A DNA stretch of 64,000 bases from contig NC_132931.1 in NCBI RefSeq assembly GCF_047675955.1, positions 930,001-994,000 of the forward strand, given 5' to 3'. Within the stretch, counting starts at the first letter, position 1. Every line of letters begins with the position of its first letter. Below are positions 30,873-43,946 of the stretch, one piece after another. Below the pieces are notes generated by a model that did no database searches, had not been told where the DNA came from, and saw only the letters and a program-made list of their open reading frames with translations. The position numbers were made by a program, and so were the translations under genes. The stretch is from Chlorocebus sabaeus (taxonomy: Eukaryota; Chordata; Mammalia; Primates; Cercopithecidae).

Positions 30873-33800
30873 CTAAAAAAAAAAAAAAAAAAAAAAAGAC
30901 ACAGAGTGATTCAGATGACTTCTGATGGGTCAAGTTAGAACCACACTGGAGCCAAGGTAGGCACTACATAGAAATGTCTTGTTTTTTTTTTCTTTTGAGA
31001 TGATCTCACTGTCCCCCAGGCTGGAATGCGGAGACACAATCATAGCTCCCTGTGGCCTCAACCTCCTGGGCTCAGGCGATCCTCTTGCCTCAGCCTCTCA
31101 AGCACCACCATGCCCGGCTGATTTTTTTTTTTTTTTTTTAGTAAAGACAAGATCTCATTATGTTTCCCAGGCTGGTCTCAAACTACTGGGCTCAAGCAAT
31201 CTGCCCTCCTCAGCCTCCCCAAAGTGCTGGGATTATAAGCACGAGCCACCATGTTCAGCCAAATGTCCTCTTATAGTTTCAGGATGCTTGCTGTGAAGTG
31301 ACAATTTATGGGCTGAAATATTTAAGTACCACTGCTCTGCTCAAACACCCGGGTTCCCTGGTGTGTTAATTCCTCGTTTTCTACTCTGTTAGGGGAAATA
31401 CCCAAAACAGTGGCTGGGTGTGGTGGCTCATGCCTGTAATGTGGATCACCTGAGGTCAGGAGGTCGAGACCAGCCTGTCCAACATGAGGAAACCCCATCT
31501 CTACTAAAAATACAAAAAAACAGACCAGGCGCATTGGCTCATGCCCATAATCCCAGCACTTTGGGAGGCGAAGGCAGTTGGATCACAAGGTCAGGAGTTC
31601 AAGACAAGCCTGGACAATATGGTGAAAGCTGGTTTCTACTAAAAATACAAAAATTATCCGGGCATGGTGGTGGGTGCCTGTAGTCCCAGCTACTCAGGAG
31701 GTTGAGGCAGGAGAATTGCTTGAACCCAGGAGGCAGAGGTTGCAGTGAGCTGAGATTGTGACTGCACTCCAGCCTGGGCAACACAGTGAGACTCCTTCCC
31801 CCCACCCCCCCCAAAAAAAAGCACCAAAAGTTTATCTTTTAATTGCAAAATAAGGTTTACATGCTGGCTTCTCAGTTGTCTGGTAACTAGGTAGGCAGAG
31901 GGCTGTGGGTATCTGGGACAGTTACCCTTCAAAACACTTGGGCCTTTCTGAAGAGACAGCGCCGAGTGGGAGCCAGGGTCCTGACCAACCACAGGTGCCT
32001 ATGTGGGACCCACTGGTGGAGCTCAAAGCCCTCTGGGGCCAACGTCCAGCATGGCAGCACCCACCACCGGTGGTCATTAGGCCTGAGCTGAGCCTGGAGG
32101 GGAGCACAGCTAGCATCGAGCTATCAGAACTGTGCTCTCAGGACACTCTCCGTCCCCGGTGAGACCACCAGTAAATGGAAATGTTAAATGGAAAGGAGAC
32201 CTTCCCCACCAAAAGGTTCAAGACTGTTTCTTCCACCAGTGAACACAGGCACCGCCAAGTACTTTGTCAAATGCAGCCCTTACAACACCCACAAGGTGGC
32301 GGCATTATCTCCACTGGACAGGTTCATGATAAGCTTAGGCGACTTGCCCATCGTGATGCAGCTCATTTTTTTCTTTTTAAGACCGAGTCTCAGCCCGCCA
32401 TGGTGGCTCATGCCTGTAATCCTACCACTCTGGGAGGCCGAGGCGGGCGGATCACCTGAGGTTGGGAGTTCAAGCACAGCCTGTCCAACATGGAGAAACC
32501 CTGTCTCTACTAAAAATACAAAATTAGCTGGGTGTGATGGCGCTTGCCTCTAATCCCAGTTAATCGGAAGGCTGAGGCAGGAGAATTGCTTGAACCCGGG
32601 AAGTGGAGCTTGCAGTGAGCTGAGATAGCACCACTGCACTCCAGCCTGGGAAACAAGAGCAAAACTACATCTCAAAAAAAAAAAAAAAAAAAAGTCTCAC
32701 TCTATCATCCAAGCTGGAGTACAGGGTGTGATCTTAGCTCATTGCAACTTCTGTCTCCCAGATTCAATCGATTCTCATGCCTCAGTCTCCCAAATGACTG
32801 GTACTACAGGCATGCGCCACCACGCCTCGTTAATTTTGTATTTTTAGTAGAGACAGGGTTTCTCCATGTTGGCCAGGCTGGTCTCAAACTCCTGACTTCA
32901 GGTGATCTGCCCACCTCGGCCTCTCAAAGTGCTGGGATTACAGGCGTGAGCCACCGCGTCCAGCCTGCAGACCATTTCTTATCACATAAAGCCTCACGCC
33001 TCTCCACAAAACTGCCATCACGGATGTCCCCAGAAACCATTTATTGCAGGTGCCACGCAGAGGAGAGCTTCCTGTTCTCCTTTTCCCTTTCCCTCTTCCT
33101 TCTCACCTCATCTTGTTCATTCATTCATCCCTTTTCCACTCTCACTTTTAAGCTTTAACCTTTCCAAGGCCTGTCTTCCCCGGTAAGATAAATAATTCCC
33201 ACCATTACCATATCCTTCTCCAACCCACCAAACTGCCATCCTGAGTTTACAGTAAGTCCATAAACTAAGAAATGGGACACATTCATTGCGAACATGGCAG
33301 CCCCTCATCTGTCCCCATGTGAGAACACAGATCTTATTCTCTTTGAAGACCAATTTTGTTTTTTAAAGGCAGGTCTCGCTCTGTTGCCCAGGCTCTCGCG
33401 CAGTGGTGCAATCACAGCTCACTGCAGCCTCCAACTCCTGTGCTCAGGTGATCCGCCTGCCTCAGCTTCCCAAGCAGCTGGGACTACAGGCACACACCAC
33501 CACGCCTAGCTAATTTGTTTTTGTAGAGATGGGGTCTTGCTATGCTGAACAGGCTGGTTTTGAACTCCTGGCCTCAAGCGATCCTCCCAGCTTGGCCTCC
33601 CAAAGTTTTGGGATTATAGGCATGAGCCACCATGCCCGGCCTGAAGACTTTTAAATGCTGCCTCATTCAAGATGCGTTGAAACTCACCTGTATTCACTTT
33701 CGCAAGTGAGTAATGTACAACAGCCTGAAATACCTTAAGCTTCTCAGGCTTTGTACCCTACTATGGAATAATGAGTGTTTCCCAAAAGTAAATCCATAAT

Positions 33801-36800
33801 GAGGTCCCGTTTTTCCTTCCTCCCTGGCTATGAAATAGACAAGAACAAGGCAAGCTAGCCATTTCCGTCTCACCATAGCTGACTCTCCTGTTTGCTTTTT
33901 GACCACATTTGGGAGGCGGGGGCCTGACTGCTTTCCTGCTTCCTAAGCACAACTTACTTTTCCTACGAAATTCTCAACACAACCTACATGGATTAAACCA
34001 GCTTCCCCACTGTTTCCAATATTCTTACAATCGAAATGGCCAGCATTGGCAAGGCAACCTGAAAAAATAAGGACGGGTACCTTATCCCAGGAGCCAAACT
34101 GCCACTTACACTGTTCAGTCATGAAATCGGCAAAATTCCAGATGAGCTCTCCAACCACGTACTTTCTGCGTTTTTGATCCAGAACCACATGGTACTGCTC
34201 TAGCAGACTCTTCTGGTACTCTTCAGTGAACATCAGAGGCGGGTCCTGGGATTCAAGGCAAAGAGAATAAGAGTCAGAACTGGCAGAATTGTAAAGTTCG
34301 ATAAAAATAAAGATCCACTTGATGGTGACCAAAATATCTGTCCTCGCAGGGGCTATAGTGACTGCAGGACTCACTGATGCTGGGGTAAAGACAGCCAGGG
34401 AATGATGTAACCCAGAATAAAAAAGGAGGTTTAAAGAAAAAGATAACCTTAATGAGCAACTGCTTTATTTATGAATGTAATTTGATACTCACTTTACATT
34501 ACTTTTCTGCCTCTATCTGCTGGTACAATCTTAAAGCTAACCTACACTACCGGTAAAAATATGTCTTTGGGCCAGTTGCAGTGGTTCATACCTGTCATCC
34601 CAGCACTTTGGGAAGCTGAGGTGGGCGGACTGCTTGAGCCCAGGAGTTCAAGACCAGCCTGGGCAACACATCAAGACCCCGTCTCTATGAAAAATACAAA
34701 AATTAGCCAAGCCTGGTGGCACACATCTGTGTTCCCAGCTACTTGGGAGGCTGAGGTGGGAGGACTGCTTGAGCCCTGGAGATCGAAGTGGCAGTGAGCT
34801 GTGTTCACACCACTGCACTCCAGCTTAGGTGACACAGTGAGACCTTGTCTCTAATATATATATGTATATTAATTAAATTAAATTAAACTAAACTAAACCA
34901 GGCTGGGCATGGTAGCTCAGGTCTCTAATCCCAGTACTTTTGGAGGTCGAGGCAGGAGGATCACTTGAGCCCGGAGTTCAAGACTAGTCTAGGAAACACA
35001 GTGAGACCCAGTCTCTACAAAGAGTCTAAATATTAGCCAGGCGTGGTGGCGCACACCTGTGGTTCCAGCTACTTTGGGGGCTAAGGAGGGAGGATCGCTT
35101 GAGCTCAGGAGGGTGAGCAGTGAGCTGTGACTATGCCACTGCACTCCAGCCTGGGCAACAGAGTGAGGCTGTCTCAAAAACATTGTTTTTAATTAAACTA
35201 AATCAATTCAGTTATCCTAGTCATATATCAAGACTTCAATAGCCATGTGTAGCTAGTGTGTACCATTTCAGACAGTGCAAATGTAGAACATTTCCATCAT
35301 TGCAAGAGAGTTTTTTTTTTGTTGTTGTTGTTTTGAAACAAGGTCTCACTCTGTCACCCAGGTGGGAGTACAGTGGTACAATCATGGCTGCCTCGACCTA
35401 CTGGGCTCAATCTTCCCACCTCAGCCTCCCAAGTAGCTTGAACTACAAGCACTCACAACCATGCCCAACTAATTTTAAATTTTTTGTAGAGATGAGGTCT
35501 GTGTTATGCAGACTGGTCTCAAACTCCTGGGTTCAAGAGATCCTCTGACCTTGGCCTCCCAAAGTGCTAGCATTCCAGGTGTGAGCCACCAGGCCCAGCA
35601 CTGCAGAGGTTCTATCAGCACTGACCTAGACCCTCTCGAGAGTTTCTTAAGAGTTTAGAGCTGGGACTTGGCATGGTGGCTCATGCCTGTAATCCCAGCA
35701 GTTTGGGAGGCCAAGGCGGGTGGATCACTTGAGGTCAGGAGTTCAAGACCAGCCTGACCAACATGGTGAAACATCATCTCTACTGAAAATACAAAATTAG
35801 GTAGGCATGGTGGTGCATGCCTGTAATCCCAGCTACTCGGGAGGCTGAGGCACGAGGATCGCTTGAACCTAGGAGATGGAGGTATGTGAGCCAAGATTGC
35901 ACCACTGCACTCCAGCCTGGGCGACAACAGCTAAACTCTGTCGAAAAAAAAAAAAATTCAGAGCTGTTTACCTTTTCAAAAAGGATGAGCATGGCATTCT
36001 ATAAGCATGATAAATTTAAGGGTACAAACAAAACAGCACAGTCCACTGTGGGTGGCTATTCCTTGTGTGTCAACGGGAGTCCCAGGAGCTGTGACAAACA
36101 AGTGTGAGCTGGCTGGGGAGGGTACGAGGGGCTGGATGGGGTTCAGGAATCCACATGAAAAAAAAAACCTCACAAGACAAACCAACATATCTTTGGTGAG
36201 GAGGACAAAAAAATGAGATGGATTAAAAACATGGGGACAGGCCGGGCATGGTGGCTCATGCCTGGATTCCCAGTACTTTGGGAGTCCAAGGCAGGAGAAT
36301 CACATGAGGCCAGGAGTTCCAGACCAGCCTGATAGCGAGAGTCCATCTTTACAAAAAAAATTAAAAATAGGCTGCCCATTGTGGTGATTCCTGTAGTCCC
36401 AGCTACTCAGGAGGCTGAGGCAGGGGAATCACTTCAGCCCAGGAGTCAAAGGCTGCAGTGAGCTATGATGGCACCACTGCATCCCAGCCTGAGCAATAGA
36501 ACAAGACCCTGCAAAAAAAAAAAAAGAAAAAAAAAAAAGGAAAAGGTTAACACAGTGGGTCACGCCTATAATCCCAGCACTTTTGGAGGCCAAGGTGGGA
36601 AGATCAATTGAGTCTAGGAGTTCGAGACCAGCCTGGACAACATAGCAAGACCCTATCTCTAAAACAATAAAGATGAAAAAAAGGATCCTTTAGTTGGTGA
36701 TTGTGGTGCCAACATGGGAATTCCAGGTAGATGAAACAGCTCAAGCAAGAGCGGGAGAGCAAACGAGGGCAGTGGAAACAGATCAGTGGCCGGGAGTGAG

Positions 36801-39800
36801 GGGAGAAGAGGATGAAAACCCAGGAGAGAGCAGAGGACACTGAGTGTCCTGACCAGGGTTTAGGGCTTTGTCCTGTGGGCCTGGGGGAGCCAATGAGAGG
36901 ACTCCCAAAATTGTCATCTATGGCTGGCGCAGAGGCTCACACCTGTAATCTCAGCCCTTTGGGAGGCTGAGGCAGGAGATCACTTGAGCCCAGGAATCAA
37001 AACCAGCCTGGGCAACACAGCAAGACCCCATCTCTACAAAAGTAAAAAAAATTAGCCAGGCATGTTGGCATGTGCCTATGGTCCCAGCTACTCAGGAGGC
37101 TGAGGTGGGAGGATCACTTGAGCCCAGGAGGTTAAGGCTGCAGTGAGCAGTGATTGCACCACCACACTCTAGCCTTAGTGACAGAGAGACCCAGTCTCAA
37201 AAACAAATACAAATTTGGATTTGCTAGAAAGACTACTTGGGCACAGGTGATAGGAGGCTGTCTGGAAACAAAGCCGGTAAGGAGGCCACCTCTGAGGACC
37301 AAGCAAAGGGGGCCGAGGCCTGGCTGCTGGCAGGAGAGAACGTGGACAGGGCAGAGGGAGGAGAGCCCAAAGCTGAAGTGAGGGGAGCAGTGCAGTGGGC
37401 GCAGGGCAGGCCGGGGGAGGTGAGTGACATCTCTGCCTCGAGAGAACACACAAACAGAAAGCTCAACACCACTTACCTGGTGAAACCCAACAATCGCTTC
37501 CGCTCCATACTCGCTCTGAATAATGGGCTTCTGATATGTCTTATACCAGTTCTCAAACTGGGTGGTAAGCTGCCGCTGAATCAACTCCAGGTGCCCATAG
37601 TCGTGATACCAAGAGTAGTAGCTGTTCACACAGATCACGTCCACATACGGAGCCTAGGACCAGAGCGGCAGGGACCGTTCAGCACCCACAAGACAGCATG
37701 ACTCAGCACTCACACACTGTGGGGGCTTCTCTGACAGAGAAGGTAAGAAGGGGATGTAATCCCAGCACTCTGGGAGCTGAAGCAGGAGGATGGCTTGAGG
37801 CCAGGAGTTCGAGACCAGCCTGGGCAACACAGCAAGACCCCAGCTCTACAAAAAATAGTAGTAAGAAAATTAGCAGGGCACGGTGGCTCATGCCTGTAAT
37901 TCCTGCACATTGGGAGGCCAAGGTGGGAGGATCGCTTGATCCCAGGAGTTCGAGACCAGCCTGGGCAACATCACAAGTCCCCATTTCTACTAAAAACAAA
38001 AAACAAACAAACAAAACAAAAAAAAACACCTAGAACGGGAAGAGCTGCCTCCTGGGCCTGAGAACATGCAAGTACACCAATTGAGATCCTGAAATTACCC
38101 TGCTCCATAGGCAGGAAACATGGTCACATAGTGGCCCAAAGGAGGCAGGCCAGTCACTCCACGTTGATGCTCATGACATGCGCAGCTGGGAAGGGCTGTG
38201 AGAGGCACAGCAGCTGCCAACGCACAGTCCTCAGCCAAAGCCCAGGGCCCGCGCCACTGGAACTGTGTCCTCTCCAGGCAGCACTCCCATCCTCGGGCTT
38301 CCCCTCACCTTGCCCTGGAGAAGCGTTCCCACCCGAGGGGCTGATGAAGTCATTCTCACAGAGAATCTTTTGTTTTATTTTGGAGACATAGTCTCACTCT
38401 GTCGCCCAAGCTAGAATGTTAGTGGTGCGATCTCAGCTCACTGCAACCTCTGCCTCCCGTGATCAGGTGCTTCTCGTGCCTCAGCCTCCCGAGTAGCTAG
38501 GATTACAGGTGCGCGCCACCATGCGTGGCTAATTTTTTGTATTTTTGGTAGAAACGAGGTTTCACCAGTTGGCTGGGCTAGTCTTGAACTCCTGACCTCA
38601 AGTGATCCGCCTGCCTCAGCCTCCCAAAGTGCTGCGATGATAGACGTAAGCCACCACGCCCGGCTGTCACAGAGAATCTTGAGGCAGCTTTCACGAGGGA
38701 GCGCTGTGGGCTGTAGAGGACTTGCAAGAGTCCATCCTAGCAGCAGGGCAGGGAAGACCGAGTAGGACCACCCCCAGCTTCAGCAAAGCAGTGCTCACGG
38801 CTGAGCAGCAGAAGCTTCTGTGTCCAACTGGCTAGTTTCTAATGTGTCCTGAACACACTTCTTTCTAGTAAAAATGCTGGCTGGGTGCGGTGGTTCACAC
38901 CTGTAATCCCAGCACTTTGGGAGGCCGAGGTGTTGGATCCTGAGGTCAGGAGTTTGAGACCAGCCTGGCTAACGTGGCAAAACCCCATCTCTACTAAAAA
39001 ATACAAAAATTAGCCAGGTGTGGTGTTGTCCACTGTAATCCCATCGACTCAGGAGGCTGAGGCAGAATTGCTTGAACCCGGGAGGAGGAGGTTGCAGTGA
39101 GCTGAGATTGCGCCATTTCACTCAAGCCTGGGCAACAGAGCAAGACTCCATCTCAAAAAAAAAAAAGAATGTTAATGTCAGCCAGGCCCTGTGGCTCATC
39201 CCTGTAATCCCAGCACTTTGGGAGGCCAAGGCAGGAGATCACTTGAGCTCAAGAGTTTGAGACCAGCCTGGGCAACATAGAGAGATCCCACCTCTACAAA
39301 AAAAAAGTAAAATTAGGCAGGCGTGGTGGTGAAAACCTGGAGTCCCAGAGACTCTGGAGGCTGAGGCAGGAGGATCACTTGGGCTCAGGAATTCAAGGCT
39401 GCAGTGAGCTGTGATCACACCACTGCACTCCAGCCAGGGCAACAGAGTAAGACCTTGCCTCTACACAAGAAAAAGGAAAACTTAGGTTCCAACCTTGGAG
39501 TTACTAAATCAGGATCTAAGAATGTAGAGATCTGGCATTTCATAAAAACTTCCCCTAGAGATTCTCATCAGCCAGGCGTGGACCAGATGAACTCTAAGCT
39601 CCCTTAAACCTTTGATGTTTTATGAGTCTATTACATTGAAGTGCAAAAAACGCTGAGTCCAAACTGAGCAAACAAATCCCATCTCCCTATGCCCAGCCTC
39701 CCTGGATTGAGACAGCCGCACTGCCTGGCCAGTAAGCAGGGGGAGAACTCTCATTAACCCAAAGACCATCTGTGAAGACAGACTGGATGTGGCTGGGCAC

Positions 39801-41935
39801 AGTGGCCCACACCTGTAACCCCAGCCCTTTGGGAGGCTGAGGCAGGAGGATCGCTTGAGCCCAGGAGTTCGAGACCAGCCTGGGCAACATGGCAAGACCC
39901 TTTCTCTATCATTTTAAGTAAAAAACAAAATGAAAAAAACCCAGACTGGCAGCGCATGGTGCTTTCCAGCTGTTCCAATGAGCAGGTTTCAGGACGAGCC
40001 TAGGCAAAGGCAGGGAGAAGTGGGATGGGGGCCCCCAGGCTCACCCCCTTGTCTGCTGCATAGTTGGTTCTGGTCACAAAGGTCACAGGCCGGGAGGGGT
40101 CCAAGGCTTTGGTGTGAGCGATCGCCATCCTGTCCACAAAAGGCAGAAGACACGGGTTCTGTCGGTCCAGGAATGGCTCAGACACCCTCCCATCCTCTCT
40201 GTCCCATCTTCCCCCGCCAGAACACAACACGGGGCCAGGCAAGATGGCTCACACCCGTAATCCCAGCAGTTCGGGAGGCCGAGGCAGATGGATCACCTGA
40301 GGTCAGGAGTTCAAGATCAGCCTGGCCAACATGGTAAACCCCTTCTCTACTACAAATACAAAAATTAGCCGGGCATGGTGGTGCGCATCTGTAACCCCAG
40401 CTACTCGGGAGGCTGAAGCACAAGAATCACTGGAACCCGGGAGGTGGAGGTTGCAGTGAGCTGAGATCGCGCCACTGCACTCCAGCCTGGTCCACAGAGC
40501 AAGACCCTGTCTCAAAACAAACAAACAAAAACAAAGGGGAAAAAAAAAGCATGGAGCTGCTGCTTTCTTCCCTAACTGGAGATGTATTTTAAGTAAGGGC
40601 ACATGTTCCTCTAGGCCTAGACCGAGGTCTCTAACATCACTCTTTCTCCCCCTGTCTCTGAATCCTATCTTCCCAGAGGTTAGCCACCCTTCCAGGTACA
40701 CAGAGCCGAGGCCACTGGGCTGAACACTGCTAAAAATGAGGTTGACTCCCTGAAACAGCTCTTGAACACAGGAGTGGATGGGTGCAGAATTGGGTGGGGT
40801 ATTTATTAATGCATCAAGCAAACAGGGGCACTCCTTGGAAAGTAGGCATGGGGTTGGGTGCGAGGTGCTCAGCAGTGACTCAAATCTAAGTCCACAGGTC
40901 CTGGGCAGTGCGAGTGGAAACGTATGCACAGAGAAATGGTGCAAGAGCCGGGCACGGTGGCTCACGCCTAGAATCCCAGCACTTTGGAGGCTTACTAGAG
41001 ACCAGCCCAGCATTTCAAGACCAGCCTGGGCAACAGAGCAAGACCTGGTTTCTACAACAAATTTAAAAATTAGGGGCGGGCATGGTGGCTCATGACTGTA
41101 ATCCCCCCAGGACTTTGGGAGGTTGAGGCAGATGGATCATGAGATCGAGAGTTTCAGACCAGCCTGGCCAACATGATGGAATTCCATCTCTACAAAAAAT
41201 ACAAAAAAAAAAACTAGCCAGACATGGTGGTACGCACCTGTAATGCCAGCTACACACGAAGCAAGAGAATTGCTTGAACCCAGGAGGTAGAGGTTGTAGT
41301 GAGCCGAAATCACACCACTGCTCTCCAGCCTGGGCAACAGAGCAAGACTCCATCTTGTGAAAAAAAAATTTAAACTTAGCCTGGCATGGCAGTGCACGCC
41401 TGTGGTCCCAGGTATTTGGGAGGCTGAGTGGGGAGGATCGCTTAAGCCCAGGAGGCCGAGGTGGCAATGAGCCATGACTGCACCACTGCACTCCAGTCTG
41501 GGGAACAGCGAGACCCTGACTCTGAAAAACAAACAATGAAAGAAATGTTTCAAATGGAAGTGACAAGTGGTGGCAGGAATTGGGCTCTGCTAGACAATAA
41601 ACATAACTTGGACTGGAGAGTCAGGGACAGCCTCTTAGAAGAAACGGCCCACAGGCCAGGCGCAGTGGCTCACAACTATAATCCCAGCACTTTGGGAGGC
41701 TGAGGGGGGCGGATCACCTGAGGTCGGGAGTTTGAGACCAGCCTGACCAACATGAAGAAACCACGTCTCTACTAAAAATACAAAATTAGCCGGGCATGGT
41801 GGCACATGCCTGTAATCCCAGCTACTCGGGAGGCTGAGGCAGGAGAATTGCTTGAACCTGGAAGGCAGAAGTTGCTGTGAGCCGAGATGGCACCATTGCA
41901 CTCCAGCCTGGGCAACAAGAGCAAAACTCTGTCAA

Positions 41936-41966
<31 letters not shown>

Positions 41967-42096
41967 TGGCCCTGATGCTGAGGAGAGTTAACCAGGAGGG
42001 ATGAAGAGAAGAAAAACCCAACAGAAGAACCCATCTGTCCTCAGAGCTCCCAGCACCCGCCCAAGGCCTCCACAGTAGACTGGTTTTTTGTTTGTT

Positions 42097-42136
<40 letters not shown>

Positions 42137-43913
42137 TAAGAGACAGAATCTCCCTCCGTAGCCCAGGCTGGAGTGCAATGACATGATCTCGGCTCACTGC
42201 AACCTCCTTCTTCCAGGTTCAAGCGATTCTCCTGCCTCAGTCTCCCAAGTAGCTGGGATTGCAGGCGCCCACCTACGCGCCTGGCTAATTTTTGCATTTT
42301 TAGTAGAGATGGGGTTTCAATATATCTGTTGGCCAGGCTGGTCTCAAACTCCTGACCTCAGGTGATCCACTCACCTTGGCCTCCCAAAGTGCTGAGATTA
42401 CAGGCGTGAGCCACCACGCCCAGCCTAGACTGTTGTTGAAGCCTGTTTTCCTCCTTCCTCAGTTCATTTCTTCTTTTACGCCCTCCCCAATCATTGCTCT
42501 GCCCATCCAAAGGCTGTGGCTGGCACAGATCAGAACAGAACCCCCTACCTCAAGTTCCAAACCCACACTCTCCAACAGCCAGGCTCTCAGATGGGACGCT
42601 TCAAAGTCTTGGGACAGCCTGGCTGAACCTCTCCAGCCTGGGTGGCTCCCTCCAAATCCTGCCTCAGAAAACAGGCATCTCCTCTGGCCACCTCCCAAAG
42701 AAGCCTGTCTGGAAGCCTCAAACACCTGCTCCTGGAAGCCTGTACTCTTCCCCTTCCCTTTGCAACAAACGTCCTGTCCACCCAGTCCTGCTGAGCACAC
42801 CCTGGGGCCTGAGCTCTGAATTGTCCATGGCCCAGGCTGCGACAACTTCTCAGAGCCTTCTGCCTGCTGCAGACTTGGCTCAGCCCAAAGCACTGCATGA
42901 AATTGGGGTGTGCTGTATGAGTCAAGAAGCATTTCTACCACCTCTGCTGCCTCTACCGCGAGTGAAGAACCTATTCTGAACGCTGAGTTAGAACTGCACG
43001 ATTGTAAGGAAGAAAAGGGGGCCAGCAGTGGTTCACACCTGTAATCCCTGCACTTTGAGAAGCTGAGGCAGGAGGATCACTAGAGGCCAGGAGTTCCAGG
43101 CCAGCCTGGTAAACATGGTGAAACCCAGTCTCTACTAAAAATACAAAAATTAGCCGGGCACGGTGGCTCCCACCTGTAATCCCAGCACTTGGGAGACGGA
43201 GGTAAGTGGATCTCCTGAGGTCAGGAGTCCAAGACCAGCCTGGCCCAACATAGTGAAACCCCGTCTCTACTGAAAAATGCAAAAGTTGGCCAGGTGCGGT
43301 GGCTCACATCTGTAATCCCAGCACTTCGGGAGGCCGAGGTGGGCAGATCACGAGATCAGAGATCGAGACCACCCTGGTCAAAATGGTAAAACGCCGTCTC
43401 TACTAAAAATACAAAAATTAGCAGGGTGTGTTGGCGTGTGCCTGTAGTCCCAACTACTCAAGAGGCTGAGGCAACAGAATCACTTGAACCTGGGAGGTGA
43501 AGGTTGCAGTGAGCTAAGATTGCACCACTGCACTCCAGCCTGGCCACAGAGTGAGACTCCATCTCAACAACAACAACAAAAAAGGCAAAAGTCAGCGGGC
43601 GTGGTGGCCCATGCCTGTAATCCCAGCTACTCGGGAAGCTGAGGCTGGAGAATCGCTTGAACCCAGGAGGCAGAGGTTGCAGTTAGCTGAGATCATGCCC
43701 CTGCACTCCAGCCTGGGCAACAGAGGGAGACTCCATATCAAAAAACAAACAAAAAAAGCAAAAATTAGCTGAGTGTGATGACACACATCTATAATCCCAG
43801 CTACTTGGGAGGCTGAGGCAGGAGGATCACGTGAGCCTGGGAAGTCAAGGCTGCAGTGAGCCAACACTGCACCACTGCACTCTAACCTCAGCAACCAGAG
43901 TGAGAACCTGTTT

Positions 43914-43946
<33 letters not shown>

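Noticed and set aside
37237..37701. 154-codon + strand frame over GUSB exon 10
   Set aside because: Antisense shadow of a conserved coding exon.
40303..41013. 236-codon - strand frame in GUSB intron 8
   Set aside because: Half Alu, half intron; not conserved-looking.
42494..42979. Overlapping frames on both strands in GUSB intron 8
   Set aside because: GC-rich unique intron gives long chance frames; no domain seen.
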